From the NCBI GenBank assembly GCA_016713175.1, contig JADJPQ010000001.1, positions 496,001-560,000 of the forward strand: a stretch of DNA of 64,000 nt, given 5' to 3'. The translations under genes were made by a program, and so were the position numbers. The notes under the pieces were generated by a model. That model was given only the letters and a program-made list of their open reading frames with translations. It made no database searches and had not been told where the DNA came from. Below are positions 42,132 through 51,982 of the stretch, in pieces. Origin of the DNA: Planctomycetota bacterium. Its GTDB lineage: Bacteria; Planctomycetota; UBA1135; UBA2386. Each line of letters starts with the position of its first letter. Position 1 is the first letter of the stretch.

Positions 42132-43808
42132 ATGGCTGCGATTCTCCTGATCCTCCTGATCGTCGGTGGCACCGCGGCGCTGTCGTGGCCGCTCGGCCGG
42201 TACATGCGATGGGCGATGGACCCGTTGACGCTGACGGGCCCGGCCGGTCGCTGCGACCGCTGGTTCCGCGCGGTCGGCGGCCGGCTGACCCACCGCGAGC
42301 AGGACTGGAAGCAATATTGTCTCTCGCTGCTGACCTTCAACGTCGTGACGTTCACCGTCAGCTTCGCGTTCCTGGCGCTGCAGCCGTGGCTGCCCCTCAA
42401 CCCCGATGGCAGGCAGGAGATCGAAGGCAGCCTGATCTTCAACACGGTCGCGTCGTTCACCACGAACACCAACCTGCAGCACTACTCGGGCGAGGTGTCG
42501 ATGAGCCACCTGTCGCAGCTGTGCGCCTTGATGTGGCAGCAGTTCGTGTCGGCGGCCACCGGCATCGCCGCGCTCGCGGCGATGGCGCGCGGCCTCGCGG
42601 GGCGCGCGACGATGGGCAACTTCTTCGTCGACCTGCAGCGCGCGACCTTCCTGGTGCTGCTGCCGCTGGCGCTGGTCGTCGCGTTCCTGCTGGTGCTGGG
42701 CGGCGTGCCGATGACGCTGGAGGGTGCCGCCAGGGCGCTGACGCTCGAGGGCGCGGAACAGCTGATCGCCCGCGGCCCGGTCGCTGCGTTCGTGGCGATC
42801 AAGCAGCTCGGCACCAACGGTGGCGGCTTCTTCGGTCCCAACAGCACCCACCCGTTCGAGAACCCCGGCTTCTTCACCAACGTCGTGTCGACCATGGCCA
42901 TCATCGTGATCCCGATGGCCGCGGTCTGGATGTTCGGCCGCATCGTCGGCCGGATGCGCCACGCGACCGTGCTGTTCGCGGTGATGATGGCGCTGCTGCT
43001 CGCGAAGCTCGGGGTCGCGCTGGTGTGGGAGGCGGCGCCGACGCAGGCGTTCGCGAACCTGCCGATCGCCCAGGACGTCGGCAACCTCGAGGGCAAGGAG
43101 CTGCGCTTTGGTGCTGCCGCCGGACCGGTGTGGGCGGTGATGACGACGTGCACGAGCAACGGCTCGGTCAACTGCATGCACGACAGCCTGAACCCGCTGA
43201 CCGGGCTCGTGCCGATGGTCGGCATGTGGCTGAACGCCACGTTCGGTGGCGTCGGCGTCGGCCTGATCAACATGTTCATCTACATCGTGCTGGCGGTGTT
43301 CGTCGCCGGGATGATGGTCGGACGCACGCCCGAGTACCTCGGCCGGCGCGTCGAGGTGCGGGAGGTGAAGCTCGCGGTCCTGGCGATGTTCACCCACGCG
43401 CTGCTGATCCTCGGCGGCACGGCGCTGTTCGCGGCCTCGCCGTGGGGTGCTGGCACCCTCAACAACACGGGCGCGCACGGTTTCAGCGAGATCCTCTACG
43501 AGTTCTCGTCGGCGGCAGCCAACAACGGCTCGGGCTTCGAGGGCCTCGGCGACAACACGGTGCCATGGAACGTCGCCACGGGCCTCGTGATGCTGCTGGC
43601 GCGCTTCATCCCGATCCTGCTGCCGCTCGCGATCGCCGGGTTCCTCGCGCGCAAACGCGCCACCGCGCCGTCGGTCGGCACGCTGGGCATCGACACCGTC
43701 ACGTTCGGCGTGATGCTGATCGCGACGATCCTGTTCCTCGGCGCCCTGACGTTCTTCCCCGCCGCAGCACTCGGGCCGATCGCCGAGCACCTGCAGTTCA
43801 TGAAGTGA
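42132..43808 (+). CDS. kdpA: Potassium-transporting ATPase subunit KdpA
   Basis: A 558-residue K+ channel-like subunit with ten or so membrane helices. Selectivity-filter and conserved loops are visible: FTTNTNLQHYSG, KQLGTNGGGFFGPNSTHPFENP, a region CTSNGSVN, and SSAAANNGSGFEG. Length matches the family. It binds and translocates K+ driven by KdpB. Confidence 0.96.
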   Translation: MAAILLILLIVGGTAALSWPLGRYMRWAMDPLTLTGPAGRCDRWFRAVGGRLTHREQDWKQYCLSLLTFNVVTFTVSFAFLALQPWLPLNPDGRQEIEGSLIFNTVASFTTNTNLQHYSGEVSMSHLSQLCALMWQQFVSAATGIAALAAMARGLAGRATMGNFFVDLQRATFLVLLPLALVVAFLLVLGGVPMTLEGAARALTLEGAEQLIARGPVAAFVAIKQLGTNGGGFFGPNSTHPFENPGFFTNVVSTMAIIVIPMAAVWMFGRIVGRMRHATVLFAVMMALLLAKLGVALVWEAAPTQAFANLPIAQDVGNLEGKELRFGAAAGPVWAVMTTCTSNGSVNCMHDSLNPLTGLVPMVGMWLNATFGGVGVGLINMFIYIVLAVFVAGMMVGRTPEYLGRRVEVREVKLAVLAMFTHALLILGGTALFAASPWGAGTLNNTGAHGFSEILYEFSSAAANNGSGFEGLGDNTVPWNVATGLVMLLARFIPILLPLAIAGFLARKRATAPSVGTLGIDTVTFGVMLIATILFLGALTFFPAAALGPIAEHLQFMK

Positions 43809-43825
43809 CCCCTCGGAGCAACCCC

Positions 43826-44377
43826 ATGGAATCCCTCGTCACCAGCCTCCGCATCGCCTTCGTGACCCTGCTGGTCGGCGCCGGCGGCTACACCGCCGTC
43901 GTGCTCGGGTTCGCCCGGCTGGCCGCGCCCGCGACGGCAGCAGGCTCGCTGATCGCGCGCCCGGACGGCACGGTCGTCGGCAGCCGCCTGCTCGCCCAGG
44001 CGTTCACCCAACCGCGGTACTTCTGGCCGCGGCCGTCGGCGGTGGGCTACAACGCCGCCGGCGCGGGCGGCAGCAACAAGTCGCCGACGAGCCCGGATCT
44101 GACGGCCAGGGGCGAGCAGGTCGTCGCGGCCCACGGTGCCACGGCGGCGCGCCCCTTGCCGGCCGACCTCGCCGCGGCATCCGGCGGCGGCCTCGACCCC
44201 CACATCACCGAGCGCGCGGCGCTCTGGCAGGTCGAACGCGTCGCCGCCGCGCGCGAGCGGCCACCGACCGAGGTCGAGACGCTGGTGCGCCGGCACGCCT
44301 TCGCGCCGGGTGGGTTCATGACCCAAGAGCGCCTCGTCAACGTGCTGGAACTGAACCTGGCGTTGGACCGGCCCTGA
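43826..44377 (+). CDS. kdpC: Potassium-transporting ATPase subunit KdpC
   Basis: A 183-residue protein with an N-terminal membrane helix and a periplasmic domain. Conserved segments are GSRLLAQAFTQPRYFWPRPSA, GYNAAGAGGSNKSPTSPDL, and DPHITERAALWQVERVAAAR. It assembles with KdpA and KdpB. The spacing is 17 bp after kdpA with a GGAG site. Confidence 0.95.
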   Translation: MESLVTSLRIAFVTLLVGAGGYTAVVLGFARLAAPATAAGSLIARPDGTVVGSRLLAQAFTQPRYFWPRPSAVGYNAAGAGGSNKSPTSPDLTARGEQVVAAHGATAARPLPADLAAASGGGLDPHITERAALWQVERVAAARERPPTEVETLVRRHAFAPGGFMTQERLVNVLELNLALDRP

Positions 44378-44451
44378 TCGCCGCCCCGAGCCGGCGAAAT
44401 GCCTACGCTCCGCGCGCCGGCCGCATAACCTCTGCCACGGTCAATCCCGGC

Positions 44452-47202
44452 ATGGAGCCCATCCCCGACGACCGCCCCGACCCCGACCAGCTGCTCGCGC
44501 AGGTCAAGAGCGAGGAAGCGCGCAGCCGCCGCGGGCGGTTGAAGATCTGGATCGGGGCCTCGCCGGGGGTCGGCAAGACGTTCGCGATGCTGTCGCAGGC
44601 GCACCGGCTGCGGACCCAGGGGGTCGACGTGGTCATCGGGCTGGTCGAGACGCACGGCCGTGCCGAGACCCAGTTGCTGACGGCCGGCATCGAAGTGCTG
44701 CCGCGGCGCACCGTCGAGTATCGCGGCACCACGCTGACCGAGTTCGACCTCGACAGCGCGCTGGCCCGCAAGCCGACCATCGTGCTGGTCGACGAGCTCG
44801 CGCACACCAACGCCCCCGGGTCGCGGTACGAGAAGCGCTGGCAGGACGTGCGCGCCCTGCTCGACGCCGGGATCTCCGTGCACACGACGCTCAACATCCA
44901 GCACGTCGAAAGCCTCAACGACGTCGTGGCCCGCTCCACCGGCGTCACGGTGCGCGAGACGGTGCCCGACGCGATGCTCGACGATGCCGACGAGATCGAG
45001 GTCGTCGACCTTCCGCCAGGTGCGCTGCTCGAACGGCTGCGGGCCGGCAAGGTCTACATACCCGAGGCGGCGCGGGCGGCGGCCGAGTCGTTCTTCCGCA
45101 CGGGCAACCTCAGCGCGCTGCGCGAGCTCACCCTGCGCAAGACGGCGCAGCTCGTCGACCGCCGGCGGCGCGAGGATCGCCAGGAGGGCGGCGCCCGCCG
45201 GTCACGCACGACCAGCGAACGCGTGCTGGTGTGCGTCGGCCCGAGCCCGTTCTCGGCGCGGCTCGTGCGCGCCGCGCACCGCATGACCGCGGTCGTCCGC
45301 GGCGAGCTGTTCGCGGTGTTCGTCGCCGCGCCCGACGGCGGCGGCCTGCCGGTCGCCGCCCGCGAACGCGTGCTGCAGAACCTGCGGCTCGCCGAGTCGT
45401 TCGGCGCGCGCACCGCCACCATCGAGGGCCGCGACCCCGCCGCGACCATCGTCGCGTTCGCGGAGCGCCACGAGGTCAGCCGCATCGTCGTCGGCAAAAC
45501 GGGTCGCAGCCGGCTGCAGGACGCGCTGTTCGGGTCGTTCACGATGGAGGTGATCCGCGCCAGCCGCGACATCGACGTCTACGTGATCCACGGCGACCCC
45601 GAGGGCGACGCGACGGCGCCGGTCGCGACCGCCGGCATGGTCGGGTCACGGCCGCGGTCGCCGATCGCCTGGCGGGACCATCTGCTTGCGCTCGCGACCA
45701 CCGGCGCCGCCGTCGCGTTGGCGTGGCTGGCCTTCGATCCCCCGGACCTGTCGACCGAGGTGTTGATCCTGACGCTGGGCGTCGCCGCGACGGCCTGGCG
45801 CTGCGGCCGCTGGGCGTCGCTGCTGAGCGCGCTGCTGAGCGCGCTGGCGTTCAACTTCCTGCTGATCGAACCGCGCTTCTCGTTCGCCGTTGCCGAGCCC
45901 TCGTACCTGCTCGCGTTCGCGGTCATGGCGGTCGTCGGGATCAGCCTGAGCTCGCTGGTCGTCGCGCTGCGCGATCGCGTTGTCGCGGCGCGCGAACGCG
46001 AGGACGAGGTGACCGCCCTGCATTCGCTGACGCGCGAACTCGCGGAGGCGGAGACCGTCGAGGAGATCGGACGCGTGGTCGTGGCCCACCTGCGCGACCT
46101 CGTGCGCGCCGACCTCGCGATGTTCGTCGCCGCTCCCGGCGAAACCGTGGGCCTCGCCGACCTGGTCGCCACCCACGGCCAGACGGACTGGATCGACGCC
46201 ACGGCGCTGGCCGTGGCGCGGTGGAGTCAGGATCACGGCAAGGCCGCCGGTGCCGGCACGAACAACCTGCCGGGCACGCGCGCGCTGTTCCTGCCGCTGT
46301 CGTCGCGCCGCGGCAAGGAAGGCGTGCTCGGGATCCAACCGCGCGCCGAAGACGACCTGCTGACGCCCAAGCAGCGCATGCTGCTCGACACGTTCGCCGA
46401 ACAGGCGGCGGCGGCGTGCGAGCGCGTCGGCCTGGCCGAGGAACGTCGCCGCGCGCGCCATGAGATGGAGACCGAGCGCCTGCGCAGCACGCTGCTCGCC
46501 TCGATCTCGCACGACCTGCGGACACCGCTGACGACGATCACCGGCGCCGCCAGCAGCCTCGTGCACGCACCGGACACCCACTCCGAGGCCCAGCGCCGCG
46601 AGCTCGCGGCCCAGATCCTCGGCCAGGCCAACCGCCTCAACGACCTGATCGCGAACCTCGTGTTCGCGACCCGGCTCGAGTCCGGCGGCATCGACCTGCG
46701 CCGCCAGTGGACGAGCATCGAGGAGGTGGTCGGCGCGGCCCTGCGCCGCGCCCCGCTGCTGGGGCATCGGGTCACCGTGCACGTCGACCCGGGCCTGCCG
46801 TTTGTCGACGTCGACCCCGTGCTGCTCGAACAGGCGCTGTACAACCTGCTGGAGAACGCGGCGCGCCACACGCCGGCCGGCACCCTCGTCGAGGTTCGCG
46901 CCTGGCTGCAGGACGGTTCGGTCCTGGTCGAGGTCGCCGACGATGGCCCGGGAATCGCCCCACGCGATCAGGGCAGCGTGTTCCGGCGGTTCGTGCGCGG
47001 CAGGCAGAGCGCTGGCATGGGGCTCGGCCTCGCCATCTCCGAGGGCATCGTCAAGGCGCACGGCGGCCGCGCGTGGATCGAGCCGGGCCGGACGCGCGGC
47101 GTCGCGTTCCGCGTGCTGCTGCCGGTCCCGCCGACGCAGCCGAGCGTGCCCGGCGAGCCGGAGGTCGGGACGCCCGCCGGTGATCCTGGAGGGACCGCGT
47201 GA
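44452..47202 (+). CDS. kdpD: Osmosensitive K+ channel sensor histidine kinase KdpD
   Basis: A 916-residue sensor kinase. The N-terminal KdpD domain has a Walker A GASPGVGKT at 35-43 and VDELAHTNAPGSR; a universal-stress domain follows (about 255-380, ending VGKTGRSRLQDALFGS...). Four closely spaced membrane helices lie near 408-500. A GAF-like domain follows and the HisKA domain has ISHDLRTPL with H687. The ATPase domain shows NLLENAARHT and ADDGPGI. It reads K+ limitation and turgor and phosphorylates KdpE. It is 74 bp after kdpC. Confidence 0.96.
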   Translation: MEPIPDDRPDPDQLLAQVKSEEARSRRGRLKIWIGASPGVGKTFAMLSQAHRLRTQGVDVVIGLVETHGRAETQLLTAGIEVLPRRTVEYRGTTLTEFDLDSALARKPTIVLVDELAHTNAPGSRYEKRWQDVRALLDAGISVHTTLNIQHVESLNDVVARSTGVTVRETVPDAMLDDADEIEVVDLPPGALLERLRAGKVYIPEAARAAAESFFRTGNLSALRELTLRKTAQLVDRRRREDRQEGGARRSRTTSERVLVCVGPSPFSARLVRAAHRMTAVVRGELFAVFVAAPDGGGLPVAARERVLQNLRLAESFGARTATIEGRDPAATIVAFAERHEVSRIVVGKTGRSRLQDALFGSFTMEVIRASRDIDVYVIHGDPEGDATAPVATAGMVGSRPRSPIAWRDHLLALATTGAAVALAWLAFDPPDLSTEVLILTLGVAATAWRCGRWASLLSALLSALAFNFLLIEPRFSFAVAEPSYLLAFAVMAVVGISLSSLVVALRDRVVAAREREDEVTALHSLTRELAEAETVEEIGRVVVAHLRDLVRADLAMFVAAPGETVGLADLVATHGQTDWIDATALAVARWSQDHGKAAGAGTNNLPGTRALFLPLSSRRGKEGVLGIQPRAEDDLLTPKQRMLLDTFAEQAAAACERVGLAEERRRARHEMETERLRSTLLASISHDLRTPLTTITGAASSLVHAPDTHSEAQRRELAAQILGQANRLNDLIANLVFATRLESGGIDLRRQWTSIEEVVGAALRRAPLLGHRVTVHVDPGLPFVDVDPVLLEQALYNLLENAARHTPAGTLVEVRAWLQDGSVLVEVADDGPGIAPRDQGSVFRRFVRGRQSAGMGLGLAISEGIVKAHGGRAWIEPGRTRGVAFRVLLPVPPTQPSVPGEPEVGTPAGDPGGTA

Positions 47203-47930
47203 CCGCGCCGCCGCCCCACGTCCTCGTCGTGGAAGACGAGGCGCCCATCCGCGCGTTCCTGCGCACGACGCTGCACGCCCACGGCTACCGGTGCAGCGAG
47301 GCCGCCAACGTCCGCGAGGGCCTGGTGCAGATCACTGCCGATCCTCCCGAGGTCGTGCTGCTCGATCTCGGGTTGCCCGACGGCGATGGGCTCGATTTCG
47401 CGCGGCAGATCCGGCAATGGTCGACCGTGCCGATCATCGTGCTCTCCGCCCGCGGCCAGGAACGCGACAAGGTCGCGGCCCTCGATCTCGGCGCCGACGA
47501 CTATCTGACCAAGCCGTTCGGGGTGCCCGAGCTGCTCGCACGCATCCGGGTGTCGTTGCGGCACGCAGCCCGTCAGGACGACGCGACGGCGTGTGTCCAC
47601 ACCTGGGGCAAGGATGCGGCCGACGGTTTCGCCGTCGACCTCGGCCGACGGCTGGTGCATCGGCACCAGGCCGGCGCTGCCGCGACCGAAGTCCGTCTGA
47701 CGCCGACCGAGTTCCGCCTGCTCACGGTGATGGCAAGGCACGTCGGCAAGGTGTGCTCCCACACCGAGCTGCTGCGGGAGGTCTGGGGACCCGCGCACGA
47801 ACACGACGTCGCGTACCTGCGCGTCTACGTCGGTCAACTGCGCCACAAGCTCGAGCCCGAACCGTCGCGCCCACGTTGGTTCCTGACCGAACCGGGAGTC
47901 GGGTACCGGCTGACCGAGACCGACGAGTGA
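47199..47930 (+). CDS. kdpE: Response regulator KdpE
   Basis: A 243-residue OmpR-type regulator. The receiver has E12-D13, phospho-acceptor D56 in VVLLDLGLPDGDGL and the conserved lysine in LTKPFG. The C-terminal winged helix ends in the LRVYVGQLRHKLE...GVGYRL segment. GTG 47199 overlaps the kdpD stop by four bases. It has a 14-residue insertion between the receiver and DNA-binding domains compared with E. coli KdpE. Confidence 0.95.
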   Translation: MTAPPPHVLVVEDEAPIRAFLRTTLHAHGYRCSEAANVREGLVQITADPPEVVLLDLGLPDGDGLDFARQIRQWSTVPIIVLSARGQERDKVAALDLGADDYLTKPFGVPELLARIRVSLRHAARQDDATACVHTWGKDAADGFAVDLGRRLVHRHQAGAAATEVRLTPTEFRLLTVMARHVGKVCSHTELLREVWGPAHEHDVAYLRVYVGQLRHKLEPEPSRPRWFLTEPGVGYRLTETDE

Positions 47931-48940
47931 CGCCCCGCGCGATCCCAGGTCGGCGGCCCACCATGCCGACCGTGCTCGCGTCGCTGCAGCCGGCGTTCAG
48001 GCACCCAACGCCGCCCCGGCTGACATCACCCGATCGCGCGGCAGGCGAGCGGCCGGGCAGAAGCGCGCCATTCGCGCCAGGGCGACGCGGCATGCACAGA
48101 CCACGGGGCAGCTTGGGTCTGTTCCGTCGCCGTATCGCCAACGGACTCGACGCCCGCCCGGGAAACCGCCGGATCCCCAGACGGCGTGGTGCGAGCTTTG
48201 CGGCGCTCAGGGGAGCTTCCGGCGGGATCGGCGCCACATTGGTGACCACGCGGCGGGGCAGCTGGACATCGATCGGGCGGACCATTGCGCTGCCTACAAA
48301 CCGGAGACAACTGCGGCGTCGGGTCAACCCCCGTCAACGCGCAGGGCTTCGGCGGGACGCCCAGAGCCGGCGGCCGCGCGGCATCCGGCGACTGGGCCTG
48401 CGGAGTGGTTCCCGGATTCTCGAACACCCGGCGTGCAGGTCTGCCCGGGCGCCCGTCACCCGCGTAGACCGGACTCATGAGCATCCGGCGCACCAACGCC
48501 CGGTACTCGGTGCGGCTGGTGGCTGCAGGCACCGCTGGAAGCCGCGCTGCGCTCGCTGCGCGGCACGTTCGGTTGCGGATGCGGCATCGATGCCGGTCAC
48601 GCCGCCGATGCGGAGCCCGCCGACCCCCGGGAGTTCGAGCCGCTAGCCGGCACCATCCCGCGATCCGCAGCAGGAACGCAACCAGGAAAAGCCCCGGTGA
48701 CTCGGTAGAGCAGGTTCGGATTCATGGGCCGCGCGCGGATCCGAATCGACCGGCAGCGGCCCACCGCGCAAGACACGGTGCTGTTCGGATTCGCGCTGGA
48801 CCGCGTCCGGCTGCCCCTGCTGTCTCGGCCAGGGTTTCCATGCCCAGGCACTGGTGGGTCGACCCCGGCGTCAACGCGCTCGGCGGCACGTTGACGAACG
48901 GTGTCGAGCTGTGGTTCGGCGCTCGCTGAGACGACGGTCA
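47931..48940. other. Decayed region between kdpE and the HEAT-repeat gene
   Basis: About 1 kb in which no intact gene can be supported. Open frames are short, overlap in all phases and give Arg/Pro/Ala-rich nonsense. One recognisable remnant of an exported protein lies at its right end (48735-48929). The rest looks like eroded coding DNA. Confidence 0.6.
48735..48929 (+). pseudogene. Remnant of an exported planctomycete-type protein
   Basis: If one G is removed from the GGG near 48861, the end of this stretch reads FHAQALVVDPGVNALGGTLT then NGVELWFGAR and stop. That is the usual C-terminal strand pattern of exported proteins in such genomes (a VDPxxNxLGxxLTNG ending, compare VVLDPAANAAGVSVSN in the protein at 3565). 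Upstream residues are hardly recognisable, so only the last 60 or so codons survive. Confidence 0.55.
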
Positions 48941-50860
48941 TCAGCGCGCACCGATGTGGTCGCGCAGTCCGCTCGCCGCCGCGCGCACCCGCTCAGCAGG
49001 ATCACTGACTGCGAGACGTCGCACCGCCGCCTCGATCTCGACGCCGAACCGGGGGCGGAACGACAGACCGGACAGCACCGCCAGACGCACGGCCTCGTCG
49101 GTCGGGTCGGCGAGCAGGTCGACGACCCGGCCGTCGGCACGCTCGCCGCCCCGCTCCGCCAGCTGCTGCGCGGCTTCGCAGCGCAGGCTGCGGGACTGGC
49201 TGGCCGCGGTCGCTTCGACCAGCAAGTCCACGGCCGCAGGGGACTGCATCCGACGAATGGCCGAGATCGCCGCCTGACGCAGCATCGGCTCGTCGTGCCG
49301 CAGATAGCGAGCGGCGATGTCGAGGTTGTTGTCGCAACCCTCGTTGCCGATGGCGTCGAGCCAGGTCGCGACCTCGCCGTTCCGCACCGCGTGTTGCTCG
49401 AGGTTGCGCAGCGAACGACCGGCGGCCAGTTCGGGTGCGGCGTGGCAGAACGCCCCATGCAGCAGCATCGCCGTCTCACGCAGGGCGGCCGGAGCCGACG
49501 CGGACGCCAGTTCCCAGGTCATTGCGAAGGCACGTTCCCCGGGGTGACGCAGCTGGAACATCGCGACGCCAGCGGTGCGCCGCAGCGCTTCGGGAAGGCC
49601 GCTGCCGCCGAACAGTTCGCACAGCAGCGCTTCGGCTGCCGGCGTGCCAGCCGAGCCAACGGCGCTGAGCACGACCGCGGCGAGGTCGGCATCGGCGGTC
49701 AGCGCCAGATTGCGCACGGCGAACAGGGCGTCCGGATCCAGTTCGATCAGCCACGCCAGGTGAGTGCGCGCCTCGTGCAGGGCGGCGGTGTTGTCCTGGT
49801 CGGTCGGTTGCAGCAGGGTCGCGATCCGGTCCACGAGTCGTGCCGCACTGCGACCTGCGATCGCGTCGCGCATGTGTTGTCGCTGCGCGGCATCGCTCGA
49901 GGTTGCGACTTCGCCGGAGCCATCGAGCGACAGCCACGGTTCGTCCCAGCCAGCCGTCGGCAGGTCCGCGAGCGCGGTGACGCCGTGCTCGCGCAGCCGC
50001 GCGCTCGTGCTGAGTTGCAGGCGGATCTCGGCGCCCAGTTCGGCCACGGCCAGGACCAGCACCTCCCGGTACTCGCAGGCGGCGAGCCAGCCGACCTGCG
50101 GCGCGAAGCTGGCCGTACCATGCCCCTCGACGCGCAGATGTTCGCCGCCCTTGTAGGCCTGCTTGCGCTTCACGATCTCGGTTGCCGCGATGCGGGAATA
50201 GGCGACGCGCGCGATGCCGGTCGCGTCGCCCTCGGCCGTCGTCCAGGTCGCCGCCCCGTTGGGGTCGACGACGAACCGCAGCGATGCGACGAGCGTGCGC
50301 ACCCAGTTGCGCGTCTCGGCAGTCGTGACACCGACGAACCGCAAGCCGAGCACGTCGCCGTCGTCGCGCATCCGCACCTGGACGCCAGTGGCGAGTGCTC
50401 GGGTGAGTGCCGTTGCGGCGGAGTCGTCTGCCGGCGCGTCGGCGGCCTCGCTGGCGTGGGCATCGACCTGTAGCCGGACCACGATCTCGTCATCGATGCG
50501 ATCGACGACCGTCACCGTGAGTGCGCCGGCCAGTTCCTGGGCGTGGTGATCCGACCGTTCTTCGTGGCCGCCGCGCATGTCGGTGCTCGCTTGGACCGCC
50601 AGGTCGAAGCGCAGCCAGGTGCCCGTGGGTGCGGCGTAGGGGCCGAGTGCGGTCGCCGCGGCGTCCTGGCGATGGCAGCCAGCGTCGCTGTCGCCCTGGT
50701 CACCACGGTCACCGACCAGGTGGGCGGTCGTGGTCGCTGGCGCGACCGGCGGCGCCATGGCTTCAGCGGGCGGCGCATTGGTTCGCAGCGACGTGGCGGC
50801 GACGATGGCGAGCGTGGCGAAGGCCAGCAGGGTGACGCGCAGCAGGTGAGTGTTGTTCAT
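48941..50860 (-). CDS. Exported HEAT-repeat protein
   Basis: A 639-residue protein with an N-terminal hydrophobic segment (about 8-25) that serves as signal peptide or anchor. Residues about 75-320 form a beta-rich domain. Residues about 340-639 are helical repeats of HEAT type (DLAAVVLSAVGSAGTPAAEALLCELF, ...LRQAAISAIRRMQSPAAVDLLVEATA, ...VRLAVLSGLSFRP). This beta-plus-helical layout recalls the lipid-binding vitellogenin N-terminal fold, but I cannot confirm homology. ATG 50860 is well placed. The function is unknown. Confidence 0.7.
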   Translation of the reverse strand: MNNTHLLRVTLLAFATLAIVAATSLRTNAPPAEAMAPPVAPATTTAHLVGDRGDQGDSDAGCHRQDAAATALGPYAAPTGTWLRFDLAVQASTDMRGGHEERSDHHAQELAGALTVTVVDRIDDEIVVRLQVDAHASEAADAPADDSAATALTRALATGVQVRMRDDGDVLGLRFVGVTTAETRNWVRTLVASLRFVVDPNGAATWTTAEGDATGIARVAYSRIAATEIVKRKQAYKGGEHLRVEGHGTASFAPQVGWLAACEYREVLVLAVAELGAEIRLQLSTSARLREHGVTALADLPTAGWDEPWLSLDGSGEVATSSDAAQRQHMRDAIAGRSAARLVDRIATLLQPTDQDNTAALHEARTHLAWLIELDPDALFAVRNLALTADADLAAVVLSAVGSAGTPAAEALLCELFGGSGLPEALRRTAGVAMFQLRHPGERAFAMTWELASASAPAALRETAMLLHGAFCHAAPELAAGRSLRNLEQHAVRNGEVATWLDAIGNEGCDNNLDIAARYLRHDEPMLRQAAISAIRRMQSPAAVDLLVEATAASQSRSLRCEAAQQLAERGGERADGRVVDLLADPTDEAVRLAVLSGLSFRPRFGVEIEAAVRRLAVSDPAERVRAAASGLRDHIGAR

Positions 50861-50994
50861 GATCGCACCAGGGTTCGTTCACCCCATCGATGGTGCGCGG
50901 CACGCGCGCGTGACGCCGTGCTCGAGATTCCGGTGCGAATCGCACCAGGCGCCCGAGCGGACCGGAGCAGCCGCCGGGTCACGGCTCGCGGCGC

Positions 50995-51861
50995 CTACTG
51001 CGGGATCATCCAGGGCCGGCCGAGTTGTTCGTCGATCACGCGCTGCACGGTGCTGCTGGAGCTCTGCGTGTCGATGATCTGCAAGAACCCGCTGCGATGC
51101 GTCAGGTTCTCGCGCATGTGGTTCGAGCCCTGGATGGCCGTCATCGTCGCGTCGTAGTCGGTGACCAGAGCATTCTCGGCGACGGCGAAGTTCGCGCTTG
51201 CGCTCGAGCTGCCTGGACTCAGGGTCGCGGTCAGCGAGAACCCGGTTCCGGACACGATCGTCGCGGTGCAGGAGACCCCAGTCTGTCCACCGAAGGCGAA
51301 GGTCATGTCGTTGTCATTGACGATGCCCGGCTGGATGCGCGCGGCCGCGTATTGGAAGGTCGCCGAGGCCGTGAATGCGTTGCGGATCGTCACGGCGGAG
51401 GCGCCGATCCAATGGGTGGTTTGGAACGCGGGCCCATCGGCGATGTGGAGTGCCGAGCCGAACGTGGGCGCGGTGCCGATGCGTGTCGCTGTCTGGCGCA
51501 CGATTCCGTTGATCAGGACCCTGCCGGTGCAGGTAGCACTGGTCACCGAAGGGTAGGCGGTGCCATCGATCCGGACTGCTTCTTGGCCAGGCGTGCCACG
51601 CACATGGACCCGGCGCGACTGCGCGGCACGCAGTACCGGCCGCCACAGCGGAGTGGCTCCGACCGCCCAGGTGTCGTGCTCGATCTCCACGCTCGAACTG
51701 GTCGTGCCGCCCAAGGCGGAGCCGCCGAAGGCCTGGCTCGAGCTCGCCGCGAACAGGAACTCCTGGAAGGGCGAAGACAGCCAACGGGTGGTCTGCGCGC
51801 TCGCGGTTGCGGCCAGCGTGCATGCGGTCAGAGACAGGAACGCGTTGCGAAGGGTGAACAT
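50995..51861 (-). CDS. Secreted protein of unknown function
   Basis: A 288-residue protein with a clear signal peptide (MFTLRNAFLSLTACTLAATA, cleaved after ASA). The mature part is Ser/Thr/Ala-rich and beta-stranded with no recognised catalytic motif; two cysteines lie at SVTSATCTGRV and TGVSCTATI. The ATG at 51861 has an AAAGGA ribosome site 9 nt upstream and is preferred to 51885. It shares its strand with the large exported protein that precedes it, 121 bp away, and with the HEAT protein after it. Confidence 0.68.
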   Translation of the reverse strand: MFTLRNAFLSLTACTLAATASAQTTRWLSSPFQEFLFAASSSQAFGGSALGGTTSSSVEIEHDTWAVGATPLWRPVLRAAQSRRVHVRGTPGQEAVRIDGTAYPSVTSATCTGRVLINGIVRQTATRIGTAPTFGSALHIADGPAFQTTHWIGASAVTIRNAFTASATFQYAAARIQPGIVNDNDMTFAFGGQTGVSCTATIVSGTGFSLTATLSPGSSSASANFAVAENALVTDYDATMTAIQGSNHMRENLTHRSGFLQIIDTQSSSSTVQRVIDEQLGRPWMIPQ

Positions 51862-51932
51862 GATCGGTTGTCCTTTGGTTGCCATGGGTGACACCCTGCG
51901 CATGGTGGGGAGGCCACCGGCGTGACGCGCGT

Positions 51933-51948
51933 GCGCGAAATTTCGCGC
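51933..51948. promoter_or_regulatory. Perfect 16-bp palindrome
   Basis: GCGCGAAATTTCGCGC is a perfect palindrome in the gap between two minus-strand genes for exported proteins, 72 bp upstream of ATG 51861. It may be an operator or part of a terminator-like structure; the sequence alone does not decide. Confidence 0.4.
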
Positions 51949-51982
51949 GCCGGACTGCGCCGGACGACCTGCCGGACCGCCG

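Noticed and set aside
39032..42472. An 1146-residue open frame opposite the barrel gene, kdpB and kdpA
   Set aside because: Antisense to strongly conserved kdp genes with no domain of its own.
39826..47930. kdp cluster as a recent horizontal acquisition
   Set aside because: The unusual gene order is suggestive, but I could not measure composition or codon usage and see no mobile element or flanking repeat.
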